Origin: Cryptomeria japonica
Taxonomy: Eukaryota > Streptophyta > Pinopsida > Cupressales > Cupressaceae
Length of the DNA: 64,000 bases
Assembly: GCF_030272615.1 (NCBI RefSeq)
Contig: NC_081412.1
Coordinates: forward strand, 144,192,247 to 144,256,246
Direction: 5' to 3'
In this document: one piece after another, positions 32,786 to 44,878 of the stretch
Numbering within the stretch: the first letter of the stretch is position 1
Layout: every line of letters starts with the position of its first letter
The notes under the pieces: generated by a model
Told to the model about the DNA's origin: nothing
The model's database searches: none
Seen by the model: the letters and a program-made list of their open reading frames with translations, nothing else
Program-made: the position numbers and the translations under genes

Positions 32786-32836
32786 GATAAATGATTGAAT
32801 GAGAGATAAATGAAGTCTCTCATTCAATCATTTATC
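32786..32836. repeat. Perfect hairpin, 20-bp arms
   Basis: GATAAATGATTGAATGAGAG is followed by an 11-bp loop and its exact reverse complement. No TSD or surrounding element was found. Confidence 0.85.
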
Positions 32837-32999
32837 ATATCGATTATTAAAATGAATAAACTCAAGCATTCAATTGATAAACATTCCTTTTATATTAACT
32901 ATTCATTATCATAGTATCCAAATTTGATACTCTATTCGTATTCACCGATTGACAAATCGAGTTAACTCTTGCAAATAAGACTTAATGATTATCGGTTAG

Positions 33000-33240
33000 A
33001 CTATCGTTTAATATTGAGATTAGTCTATGTTTGCACCGATTAAGTATCGGGTAATATATTAAATTCACACTGATTATATCGGGTGTTAAGGATAGTGTTA
33101 ATATAGCACCGTTTGGCATACACCGATTATATCGGGTGTTAAAGATAATGTTAATATAACCATGCACCTCCGATAATTATATTGGGTGTTAATATAACCA
33201 TGCACCACCGATAATTATCGATAATTATCGGGTGTTTGAA
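33000..33240. repeat. Palindromic ATCGG repeat block
   Basis: Four to five diverged units combine CACCGATTATATCGGGTG with TTAATATA and CATGCACC. Each core is itself a near palindrome (ACCGAT...ATCGGGT). Similar ATCGATA/CCGAT words occur inside the solo LTR at 42680-42960, so this may be a relic of a related LTR. Confidence 0.6.
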
Positions 33241-35756
33241 TATGCACTGGTTGGTAAATAAAACGCCATGCACCATTATCTTGAGGGGGCACGATCAAGT
33301 GATGTCAAGGCATCGCTTGACCGTACCCAGCCCACTATATATGCCAAATGAAATGTGTGAGAATGGACATTGAAATTTATAAATGCTCCTCCTCTCCTGC
33401 CACATAAAAGAAGACAATCAGATTTATATAATAATTCAGTAATAGATAAAACAAAATATTAAAGTAGAATATAACTTGCATATTGAATGTAAATTGAACA
33501 TCATTTACATCCTTTTGTTCTTAGGTTCGGACACAAGGCAATTTGGCATGTCTGCACAAGAGAGGAGATTTTATGAATTTGCTTAATGTGGAAAACTTAA
33601 ATGACAAGAAACTCCCACACTTTTCAACTAATTATAGAAACTAAAAATGCGAGTTTAACACAAGTATTGAATTGATTTGGAGGAAAGACATACAATTCAG
33701 TAAAGGGAGTAAAGGAATTGCATACAAAACCACGATTTGCTTTTTATGGAAACTTGCAATACAAAGGCTGCAAATTTAACAAAGCAATTATATTTATCTA
33801 AGCACACATACACAAGATTTCACAAAAGTCTAAACAACAATTTAAGCAGCAAATAGGCATACGAAACTCTATTGATAATGTAAGTGCAAATGATATAAGT
33901 TTTTACAATATTTTTGTAATACCCCTTGGGTTTTCAATTCTAGGATTCCAAATTTGGTGAAATTTCAGATCAGATTAGGGCAGTAGGTTAAACCAAAGAT
34001 GAAAAACTCTTTCTCAGCAATAACTCTTTTGGCCCAAAAATTTTGAAAACTCCGGACTCAGCAAATATCGGGAAAAAATTGGCAAAAACTTGGCAACTTT
34101 ATCGAACATTTGAAAATATATAATTCTTAAAATATTCTTGAAAACCCCACATATACACAGAATTATAGAACATATTAATGATTTCCATCATATATAAATC
34201 AAAGTTTGAGTTAAATACATGTCATATACCAAAAAATAAATCCAACCTCTAAATGAATTTGAGTTCAATACATATTATAGAGGATATGCATTCCTTGAAT
34301 CTCTTTTCTGTAGAATTAAAGTTCTCCTCTACTTCACATCTTCCATAAAATAAATACTTTGTTCAATAGCTGGCATTGGCATGTACACACAAAACCTTTC
34401 AAATTTTCAGCTTATCTCATACACATTGATGAACTTTGTCAGCCTTCACAACATATCTTCAGCTTCAAGAACATGGTTCAAGAAATGAGACTTCCATATG
34501 AAACTACCATATCGTACAAAAACACCATACTGAAGTTTTCCTCACGCACACACCCAAAGGATTCACATTCTTCCCACAAATATGCCACATCCCTTGAAGG
34601 CACCTATCTTTAACTCGTTGTGGATAGGTACACAATTACACTAATTGATTTGCAAATGGCGAGGTGCAAGGTTATGTAATCAATTGCATGATAGTATTCA
34701 GTAAAAGAATACCCGACAAATCATTATTGCAGATTTATCTGAGTTTTCTCCCGATTTTTTGCAATTTTTTCCAATAAATTGCCCTGATTTTTTCAAAAAA
34801 ATCATCCAAGAGTTTTTTGCAGATTAAATTGTTGCCATAAATGACTTGCAATAAATCGGGAGTTAAAAGATTTTTTGCAGATTTTTTTATCTATGATCAA
34901 TGCTCAAAGCTTAAACAAGTGAAATCACACAGCAATTAGATTTAAAAGCACCATTAAACACTTAAAACAGTTTGCAACTGCAGATCTAGAACAATATTTG
35001 CCAATTTTGATAATAATATTAGTTAGCAGGGTACAAGAACAATGTATACAGGTTAACAACAGCAAGTTGTTTCGTTTATAATCCCTGTTTACATTCCAGA
35101 AATCCAACACAGACCTCATGATGGATTACAGTCATCTGGAGTCAGTCCAAGATTGAGGAATAAAACCCTCTATATATTGTCTCTCAGGTCACAAATATCC
35201 TTGTGTAGGGGATGTACTTAATGATTGGGCATCTCTTACTTTATTCCTGTGCTTAGACCTGAGTTCATATGCCCATGTCCAATAGTCTCTCTGCAGAAAC
35301 CCTAATAAGATGTTGATTAGCAGCTGCTTTAAGGTTCTGTTTGTACTCCTCTTGCTGCAATTTGGCCTGATGGATCCCTAATCTGGGCATAAAAGGGAGG
35401 CATTACTGGCTTATCTGGCAACTTGTGTGCAGATTGGATCTGCATCTGATAACCAGGATATGATGGTCTGTGCCTAGAGTTTCTGAGCTCTTCCACAAGT
35501 TTGAAATAGTAATCCTTCCAACCCAGCGCCTTAATCAGCTCTTGAATGTTGATAAGTTGCAGTCTACAATAGTTCAGTCATGCATAGGGATATCAGAGAA
35601 TAACGGAAATTGAAAATAAAAATGGAAATGGAATGTAGGCAGGTTAGGGTTTCGTCTAACCTCACACAAATCAGGGTTTTTGTCTTGAAAGTGTAAATAG
35701 ATGGTGAAAATTTTCTCAAATCACCAAATCTGCTGGATTCCAAAAGCTTTCATTTA

Positions 35757-36010
35757 TATTCAATGTTACACGGGGACACATCCCTACCCTTGAAACTCCT
35801 ATTCTCGTCCCTTGAGCCGTTTAGGGGGCGTCCCCATGCTGCCCCCCTTATCTCAAAATCTCCCAAAATGCCTGGAAATGCGTCCATGTTTTTGGAAACG
35901 CCAGGAAACACGTCTCAGACATCCCTCAATAATCCTGAGGATGGTCAGGCTTTCCTCGCAGCATCCAAAGGCAGTCAACAACTGGAAATAAAAAACAATT
36001 TTTTTTAAAC
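35757..36010. mobile_element. Decayed relative of the hAT-type MITE at 57081
   Basis: It starts CAATGTTACACGGGGACAC, then CATCCCTACC, closely similar to the left tip of the element at 57081 (CAGTGTTCCACGGGGACGC, CATCCCCC). A GC-rich CGTCCCC part follows. No right tip or duplication was found. Confidence 0.45.
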
Positions 36011-36333
36011 CTTCCCATGCCCCTTATACACCCTGATGTGGGTTTCCTTTTCCAATCTACAATTCTAGGTGCTGGTTTTTATTTGGGACATTTTCATCAT
36101 TTTCCTTTCAAATGGTGCCACCCTATCAATAAAATTTGACTGTTTTTGAATTTAGTCAGCTGCATTTGAAGGAAAGTAAAGAGACCTTTTTAAGAGTACT
36201 TGCCAAGTTGGCTATTAATAAGTAGGTGCACCTCCTCTTACATGACTAGGTGTGCTTGTATCCCTCCCATGTTATCCATACATAAATTTCTTAGACTTTA
36301 TTTTCAAGCTGATTTTTCTATTCTAAGGTGTGT

Positions 36334-36539
36334 TGTAATGTCCCCAGCTAAGTTTAGGTCTGTTTTAACCATAATTAATCCATTTGAATATATTTATGAC
36401 TCAAAATAAATATATTAGGAGACAATTCCACCTTGACATGGATCAAATCAGTGATAACATAAACTTCTTTCAAATATTGAATTGATAATCCAACTTGATT
36501 TATAATCTCAGCTTTACTTGTTCTTTCAAATTACTATTT

Positions 36540-36584
<45 letters not shown>

Positions 36585-38229
36585 CTTATTGATATTACAT
36601 CTATTATCCTTACTCTAATTTATTTCCATATTTATTAATTATTGGTTATATGAATTATTATATATTATTGCAGAACAGTTTCTAAAAGATATTATAATAA
36701 TTATAATAATTATATTAATATCTATTATTATATTACTATCTATATTTATAACCATTATATTAATATCCATATTTATATTATTAATTAAATTCTGCATACG
36801 ATCATTATTGGGCTTCAAATCTTAATCATCATAATGAGCACATCACCGTGCATACTACCAGGAAAAAGGATACTGCCTGTCACTTAATAACAGTTATGTT
36901 CTGAGCTGTTCGATTCCCTTCAAGCTCTTCCCGACTGGAGTAAAGGAACAATATCTAATATCCTCCTTAATTCTGAAAACTGTATTCTCACATGTGTATT
37001 CCTCTTTTGACAATCTTCTACTTAATGAGTCTGCTGATAATCTTCTTATATTCATGTAAGAGTCTGATATAATTCTCTTCTCCGCATATACTCTCTTTTT
37101 CTGAATTATTTTCTCAGCGTTTTCCATCCCCCCCTTCAAATGAATTTAATTCATTTATACACCTTTTCATATGTTGAAGAAGACGCACCTCTTGAATAAG
37201 AGACATCTCTACGTAAGAGTCACCATGCTTTTCAACGTAACCAATTAGTTATCGGGTTCCCAAACTATTTATTAATCTCACCTTTATAAGATTACATGGC
37301 ATCCCTCTTCTTTTAACAAATCACACTACATAAGATGTCTAATATAGACTCATTGTCTTCTGAATTATAGTTTAGAATTTGGATGTAATTAACATGATAA
37401 TTATAATTTTCGCCCACATATCATATCATTTTAAAAAAAGACTTGTATTATATAGTATGAAATTATTAGCAAGTTGTAAGTGATGACACCAATCAAAGTA
37501 TTAAAGTGTGTTTCTCCATTCAGTAGGAATCTAAAATATTATAGATATTAATGTATTGGTCATACTGTGATTCTGTATATATTATGGCAATTGACTACAT
37601 TGGATTGGTAAAAATGTCACTAGAAGGAGAAATAAATAATAATTAGGATAGAATCATTGGCACTTATGTTTTCTTTTATATATATATATATATATATATC
37701 GATGGTACGAAATCGGCAATATTGGTGATAACCAAAATCACTGTCTTCATTAAATGTAAATTATGTTTATGATCTATAATAGACGATTATAATATAGTAT
37801 TAATTTATATTTCAGAATATTATTAGGAATAAATATTAATTAAATAATGATATTTAATAAATTAATAAATTTCAAATAATCATTCGTTGGTAAATAATAA
37901 TTTCTTTATTTACAATATATATATGATCAAGGGGGCAACATGACAATCTTATTATAATATTAATATTATTTTTATATTAATGAATGATTAATATTACTAT
38001 TAATATTATTAATTACATAATGAATGATAATTTTATTATTATGATGAAGAATCACAAAATCTATTATTGATTACATCACCAGGATGTGGGGTTATGACAA
38101 CCCTCTCACTTTAGAGGAAAATTGTGAAGTCTCATAAATGAGACGATTTTCCCATATTATTAAATGTTAATTAATAAATGTTTTAATTATCGTATACAAT
38201 AATCTAATGTCCAAAGAGGGGTTATGACA
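36334..38229 (-). mobile_element. Solo LTR, TGTCATAACC family, minus orientation, TSD TGTGT
   Basis: This 1,896-bp LTR starts, on the minus strand, TGTCATAACCCCTC at 38229 and ends GGGGACATTACA at 36334. Exact duplications TGTGT lie at 36329-36333 and 38230-38234. Its length equals that of the plus-strand copy at 6308-8202 (1,895 bp). It contains two (TA)n microsatellites. Confidence 0.92.
36542..36582. repeat. (AT)n microsatellite, about 20 units
   Basis: This pure AT dinucleotide run lies inside the solo LTR. Shorter runs occur at 37677-37700 (same LTR), 42018-42045, 43858-43871 and 17375-17396. Confidence 0.95.
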
Positions 38230-38234
38230 TGTGT

Positions 38235-39170
38235 ACCTGCTTCCTTTATCGGACATGTTTTCAACCTCTATTCCAAGTGCATCTTTGATCATCTTGTGCA
38301 CACCTTTATACAGGATTTGAAAACTTGACTGTGATCTTGCAAAATCTCCTAAGTGAGGTGCTCACTTTGAGCTCAAATCAGTTACTAATTCCTATTACTG
38401 TGGTTTCATTTGAGCTTTTATAACCCTTATTATTAGATGCATACTGTTGACTTCAAACTTGTGTTTAGATATCTACATGTGTGTAGGGCTTCATTGGATG
38501 CACCTTGACTTGTGTTTTTTTTTGTCTTCATACTTGTGCACCCCTATTTGGACACAATTTTCTTTTGTAATCAGAAATCTATTTTGTGCCCTTTCACAGG
38601 TGCAAAATATCATAACCACAAATATTTGGTAGATAAAATCTTTGGTAGCCTTCTGAAAGTCCAACTGCCCTGCTCTAGGTGTGCAATAATGAATACCATT
38701 CTTTGATTTTGTTATAATATGCAACCTTCACCTTTAGATTTCATTCTAATTGATTTCCTTTGATTGATGCATCCTAGACATGTTTGAAAAGATCAAAACA
38801 AATGGTAACTCCTATTTTTAGATGCACATTAATGAATAATATTGGACTTTTCTCTTTGATTTCTTAACTTGGATTTTTGAATGGATTTCTCATATTCACA
38901 CTCTTGAGAATACGTTCTACATTTCCAATTTCATCCAATGGAAGTGGTGCATATGAATAGGTGCATGCTTGTTAATGACTCTCTGAACATACATCTTCTT
39001 AATCCCAATCCTACAAATAAAAAGAACAACATAGATGGAAACAGCAGAGCCTGACCTTAGGAAAATGACAAATTATGGCTTTAAACTTGACACTATACAA
39101 AAAATTAACATAGATACAACACAGGGCTTCAATTGGTGATTACAATATGTCATTTCCTATGTTCACATTT
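38235..39170. other. Intronic sequence, nothing recognised
   Basis: No LTR ends and no pol-like coding were seen. Short open frames on both strands overlap one another and have no recognisable motif. Confidence 0.4.
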
Positions 39171-39464
39171 CCATTAGGCAGTTGCATTGCAGTTTTGTGA
39201 GCTCAGTGGCTTCACATGTTGGGACCCATCCTATGGGTTTTTGTTGAAATGTGGATGCAATTCACAACTAATGAGCACCAATGTACTTTAAAGGGCATGA
39301 CACGAGGCCCACCCAAATTTTTAGTTCACATTGCATGGACAAGTTATTGAGAAAGGACCTTCAAGGGGCCATAGCTCAACTTTGTTTTTAACAAATGACA
39401 TAAACGGTGGACATAGCTGAATCTTTGGACTTGCAATAATCCTTGACAAGCACACTTAGGGCAT

Positions 39465-40560
39465 TTGCAAAACCTCAAGAATTACCACCTCAATACTCAC
39501 AAAAAAAAGCAACACACTTTCTGTGTAGAGGTCAACTACAAAATATTCAACCATATTGACACATCTTTTATTCCTCCCCGACACTCCTGGTTTGAAAGAA
39601 AGATGGATCCATGGTGGTTGTGTGTGGATTTTCAAAAGCTAAACAAAATTACCATAAAGGAGAAGTTCCCTATTATTCTAACTGATGGATCATTACATAA
39701 TTGCATGGAGCCTGTTCTTTGCCAAGTTAGATTTACAATTTGGGGGCCACTAGATTCATTTCTAGGAAGTAGATATCCTTAAGATAACTTTTTGAACTCA
39801 TGAGAGCCATGATGAATTTTTAGTGATGTCCTTTACCTGCACAAGTGCACCATTCAAACTTAAGGGTTTGATAAACCAAAGTTTATGACTATTCCTTCGG
39901 AAGTTCATATTAGTCCTCTTTGATGACATTCTCATTTACAACAAGACATGGGAAGATCATCCAATTCACTTGGATCAAACCTTGCAACTCCTATTAGAAA
40001 TATAGTTATGTGTGAAGCATTCCAAGTGTTCTTTTGGTATGATAGAGGTGGAGTACCTCAGCCATACTGTCTTTGTAGAAGGTGTTAAGATAAATCCCAA
40101 GAAAATTGAGGACATGCAAACTAACCAAAACTAAAATCTCTTAAAAAGCCTTTGAGGGATTTTAGGTCTCACCAATTACTATTGCAAATTTATTTGAGAC
40201 TGTCGTATAAATGCAGCTCCTTTATGACAATGTTAGGAAAAAATGCATTCATATGGGTGTGAATCAATGGATTGTGCCTTTGACCTTCTCAAACATGCCA
40301 TTTGTATAACACTTATAGTTGCCATGACCAATTTCTCCAAAATGTTTTGTCATTGAAAGTGACTCTTTGGGTGTAAGAATTGGTTCAGTATTGATGCAAG
40401 AGAGATCCTTGGCATTTGCTAGCAATGAACCAACAAATAAAAATCTGATAAAACCTAACTTTGAGAAAGAAAAGTTAGCCATTCTTCATGCTGACTTATT
40501 GGTAGCCATATCTTTTGGGGCGATGTTCTTCATCAAGATGAATCATCATAGCCCAACAAA
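39465..40560 (+). pseudogene. Gypsy reverse transcriptase and RNase H, decayed
   Basis: Conserved blocks appear in shifting frames: LCVDFQKLNKITIKEKFPI (39630), ESHDEFLVMSF (39800), LRKFILVLFDDILIYNKTWE (about 39900-39950, catalytic DD kept), VKHSKCSFGMIEVEYLSH (40020), an RDFRSHQ/GLTNYY region (40150), and an RNase H start with IGSVLMQERSLAFASNEPTN (40380). The FDDILIY form is typical of plant chromoviruses. At least six frame breaks are present. Confidence 0.85.
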
Positions 40561-40859
40561 GATGGATCACTAAATGCTTGGGCTATAATTATGAAATTAT
40601 TGACAAGGGAAGAGAGAATGTTGTGGTGGGTGCCTTGTTATGCAAAGAAAAAGACCATGGGACATTGAGTGCTTTATCCCTATGAACTCCAAATGGGCAT
40701 TAGGAGGTCGAAAAAGAGTGGCAGCAAGATGCATAAATTCTTAGGACGAATTGTTACAAGAATTACATGTACACCATTTGTAGAGCATTTCGCCTTCTTA
40801 CATGCATATGAATGAGCAAAAAGAAACTAATTTAGGGTTCTAGCATGAAACATGATACA

Positions 40860-41386
40860 AAAAAAAAAATTGAGTGTGATGTGTCAATGCCGCAAAGAAG
40901 AAACTGTTAGGACTTTGGATGCTCTAATACAATATGATTTGACATCTTTGTGGATTTTATTGAGGGGTTGCCTAAGCTGAGTATCAAATTGGTTATGTTT
41001 GTGTTAGTTGATCAACTCTCTAAGTATACCCATTTCTGTTTAATGGCCCATCCTTATCAAGCCTCTATTGTTGCACAAACCTTCATTGACCAAATGATTT
41101 GCCACCATGGTATGCTCACTTTCATTTCCTATGATTGTGATTCTACATTCACTGTTAACTTCTAGCAGGTATTGTTTATGTTATAGCAAACACAACTAAA
41201 AATGAGCTTGGTATATCACTTGCAAATTGATGGTTAGATTGAAATAGTTAAGAAGTTGCTGTCCACCTATTTACATTGCTTTGCTTTGGAACAATAAACT
41301 ACTAGACCAAGTGGCTACCTCTTGCTGAATGGTGGTATAACTCTTACCATTCATTGACCAAAATGACATCATATAATGCCGTTTAC
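40860..41386 (+). pseudogene. Gypsy integrase, N-terminal and core part
   Basis: A CxxC zinc end (CQCRKEETVRTLDAL) is followed by the integrase core MDFIEGLPKLSIKLVMFVLV, DQLSKYTHF and ICHHGMLTFISYDCDSTFTV. These correspond to the D of VxVDRLSK and the SDRD block; Asp is kept in both, though the second reads YDCD. The frame then breaks, and LAEWWYN and MTSYNAVY follow up to the insertion of element E. Confidence 0.85.
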
Positions 41387-42013
41387 TGTTAGGATTAAGG
41401 TGCAACCTACCTTGTAAATCCTATGACATGGATCCAACATCCTAAAGTGTCCTAAGACACTTAGGGTGTATTGGGAAAATATATTTGTAATATTTATTCT
41501 CACTATTGTTTGTAATACATTCATAAGGGCTGATGGGTTCCACTAGTAGCGGTAAAGGTGGGTTGTGAACACAATTATGGATGTCTAAAATGAGACTATT
41601 AATGACTTTGGAAATGGACAAATGAGTGACCTTTGGGCTTCTCCAAGTGGGGACTTGGAAGAGGCAATAGGTGTCCCTTGGTATTCCAACATTTATTACA
41701 TTTAATATAATGATTATCTTGCAAGATTGGGCACCCAAGTTGGAGGGAAAGTATTGTAACCAAAACCGGTGTCCTTTTGACTTTTGTGGAGGTAATCCAA
41801 GGGTTGTGGTCCTTTGGAATAAAGAGCCTTGTTGGGACACCTTTATTGGTGGTTTTGGAACCCTTGCCATTCTATAAATTTAACTCTTTGGATGTAGAAA
41901 TGAAATGAAGAACAATTGAAAGTAGAGTTAATTTGTAGGAACAAGGATAGGTGGGAGGCATAAGGAGGTTGTTCATAGGTACACAAATGCTGTCATGACC
42001 CATCCTTGATCGT

Positions 42014-42044
<31 letters not shown>

Positions 42045-42959
42045 CCTAAATAAAACAATTATTATTATAAATATAGTTACCAATAAATAATTGTTTAAAA
42101 TATTATTAATGTTTTATTACTAATTTAACATTCTTGAAATATTCAAATAAAGATAAATTAATATTACAACAAATCCTTATATTGCAAATTCTTTGTGACA
42201 ACCCTATCCAAATGCTAAATAACTAGGAGAAAGCTCCTTGTATTATAGATTGATAATATTGAAAGCCAACTCTTCCGATATTCCTTGATATGACAAAACC
42301 GTGCCATTACCGAACACCGATGTAAGTATTATAAAATATCCCCATAAGGATAATAGTATAGATAAACTGAAGAAAATTAAGAGATATACAAAATCAATTA
42401 TTAAAAATGTATTAAGAAAGGAAATATTAATGTTAATGTTTTTTTTAATGCTAAATGTTTATTTAATGGTAAAATATTAGTGTTAATGAATTGAAGCCTT
42501 GAACGGATTATTCCTATCGATGAAATCAAATGCATAAGTGGCCTATCTGCCTTGAGCATTTGATTACTATCCTTCTTCGGTATACTGCTAACGATTATGT
42601 TTATCACAACACATGACTGAGGTTGATATAACAATCATTAACCATGCTGTTCATACTGTTGATATCAATAATGCTGTTAAACATTAATCTTAATGTGATA
42701 CTAATTATACCATGCATCGATATTGGATATCAACAGTCACATTGGTAAGCATCGATAATAAATATTGATATCATATTATGCGTCTATAATAAGTATCAAT
42801 AATAATACGGTAAATGATATTTAATACCGATTATTGCATTGACTATTATATGAATTGATTAGGTGTATCGACTTGGGTTTTAATTATAACATGAACCGAT
42901 AATGAGTATCGATTAAACAGCATAGGCTAATATACCGATTAGTTAATTATCGGTCAAGA

Positions 42960-43060
42960 GACATGTCTCACGCAGAAACATGTTCTCTACGTAGAGACAT
43001 GTCCCTACGGGAGACATGTTCTCTACATAGAGACATGTTCCTACGGGAGACACGTCTCCA
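42960..43060. repeat. Palindromic 36-bp tandem repeat
   Basis: There are two full units (42978-43013 and 43014-43049) plus partial units of AGACATGT / CTCTACGTAGAG / CCCTACGGG. CTCTACGTAGAG is a perfect 12-bp palindrome, and GAGACATGTCTC occurs just upstream. Confidence 0.75.
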
Positions 43061-43929
43061 CACTATCCTATCTGTAAGGATCGAACCAAGTAGTCTAAGG
43101 GGGGGGAAAAGAAGGTCTTCTACGGAGAGGCAAGGCAAGTAATAGATGGTTGCTGGTATTAAATAATCATATTAGTTAATGGGTGGACAGCAGTTAAGAT
43201 GTAACGTCATTACTACTAGTTAATGGGTAATACTCAAAGGGTAATGTGTAACGTTAATTAATAAGGGGTGTTAATTGAGGTCTAGTGCATATAAATATAT
43301 GTATTAATTAATTCACTGGTCATTAAATATAGGTAAGGGATTTGGTATAATTAATGGTTTTTGCATTAATATATTAAAAAATAGGAATAGTATGTATTAA
43401 TGGTTTTGGTCATTAATAGGAATAGTATGTATTAATGAATATAAAGATATAAAGATAGGCAATGGATTAGTATACATATTAATAGGAATAATTAATATAT
43501 ATACATTAATAAATACAAACGCATAAAGATAGATAGTGACATTATATATATATAGGAATGAAGAACTTGCTGTAAGCATATATAATGAATGATTCGTAAC
43601 TAGTCAAGAATGATAGGAAAAATACATATCAGGATAATAGGAATGTATGTTAAGGAATACATATGAGTAAGGGTTAATGAACATTTTATGAATATAGGTA
43701 ATGAATACAAGACTATGTACATGTGGATTATGAAATAGGAAATAGTAAATGAAAATGCAAAGGAATGTATTATGAATGAAATCACATGATGAAGGCCGTA
43801 GGGGGGGAACTCCCTTCAGCCTAATGGAGGGATACGCGAATCCCTGGTTGGCAGTATATATATATATATATACTGATGATCTATATGCATATATGAATGG
43901 CGTGGTTGACAAGTTCATTCAAGAAGAGA

Positions 43930-44240
43930 CGGATCTGGCCGGTCCCCTCTAATGGACTTGGGTGATGAGGTACATCACCCAAGGCAAGAAATTGACTTAT
44001 GGTTTGCCTTGGATGGCTTGGGTGTAAGAGATTACACTTAAGACAGGGATCGAATTAACCTTCGATTTCTTGGATGGCTTGGGTGTAAGAAATTAACACC
44101 CAAGACAGGAACCAAATTAAAACCTTGGTTCCTGGATGGCTTGGATGTAAGAAAGACAGGAATCGAATTCACCTTCGTTTTCCTGGATGGCTTGGAACCA
44201 AGAGTGGTTCCAAGAAGGCGAGCCTCACAACTGCCTAAGG
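43930..44240 (+). repeat. Hairpin array, second copy
   Basis: This is a diverged form of the array at 16920-17300. GATGGCTTGGGTGTAAGA units recur about every 60-65 bp, each pairing GGGTGTAA or TTGGTTCC with a nearby complement. Confidence 0.65.
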
Positions 44241-44866
44241 ACATACTTTGTATGGCATCCTATCCTTTTTATAGATAAGAATTGTGATTAATGTTAATTA
44301 AGTAATCTTAAATTTAAATTGCAAGATGATTTAGTGACAAATTGATGTATATGTTGTATTCTAACAATTTGTTTTGCAGGCAGTGATCCCTAACTAGCAA
44401 GGACATTACAAATGCTTCCATGTTGGAGGCAAAGAGGAGAATGGAAGTGAATGTATAGTAATCACATTTATTGTTGATAATGCATACTTGGTCTCTCTTC
44501 TTGGTGTAATTTTTTCTTGCAAGGGTTTCTCCACGTAAAGTCTTTGTTATGTGGTTTTATTTTGTTGCTGATTTGTGCCTCTTTGCTGCTATCTTATGGC
44601 GATGCTATTTTTTATTCTTTTTTATTATAAGCTCACATAAGATAGGGTTATTAAGCATGATATGTAGGTTGTTTTTGGCATCTTTAAGAAGAAGGATCTA
44701 AGCATGGTTTTCCACATCAGGACTTATTAATTTTAAGATTTGCATATAAGTTTCAGATTTCTATGCTGTGGTTGTCCAAGCCTTTTATCTCATCCTTTGC
44801 TTGGTTTATTGGATAGAGATTGAACTTTACAATCTTTGGTATATAACTTATTTATTTCCCAACATA

Positions 44867-44878
44867 TGGTACCAAAGC
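44867..44878 (+). other. Primer-binding site of element E
   Basis: TGGTACCAAAGC lies two bases after the 5' LTR end. It is an initiator-methionine-type site with two differences from the common TGGTATCAGAGC. Confidence 0.75.

Larger units (their letters stand above)
31670..36328 (+). other. NTRC: NTRC intron (27,386 bp in all), first part
   Basis: No coding sequence is seen here. It holds a perfect hairpin at 32786-32836, an ATCGGGTG-type palindromic repeat block at 33000-33240, and an AT-rich stretch at 33950-34900 whose two ends share weak inverted similarity (AACTCTTTT-type words). A decayed MITE-like piece lies at 35757-36010. Confidence 0.6.
41991..44410 (+). mobile_element. Solo LTR in the 5' LTR of E, TSD AATGC
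   Basis: This 2,420-bp LTR starts TGTCATGACCC and ends AAGGACATTACA. Exact duplications AATGC lie at 41986-41990 and 44411-44415. The E LTR sequence on either side is continuous with the undisturbed copy at 54042-54340. It contains (TA)n, a palindromic 36-bp repeat and a hairpin array. It is related at both tips to the TGTCATAACC family. Confidence 0.93.
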
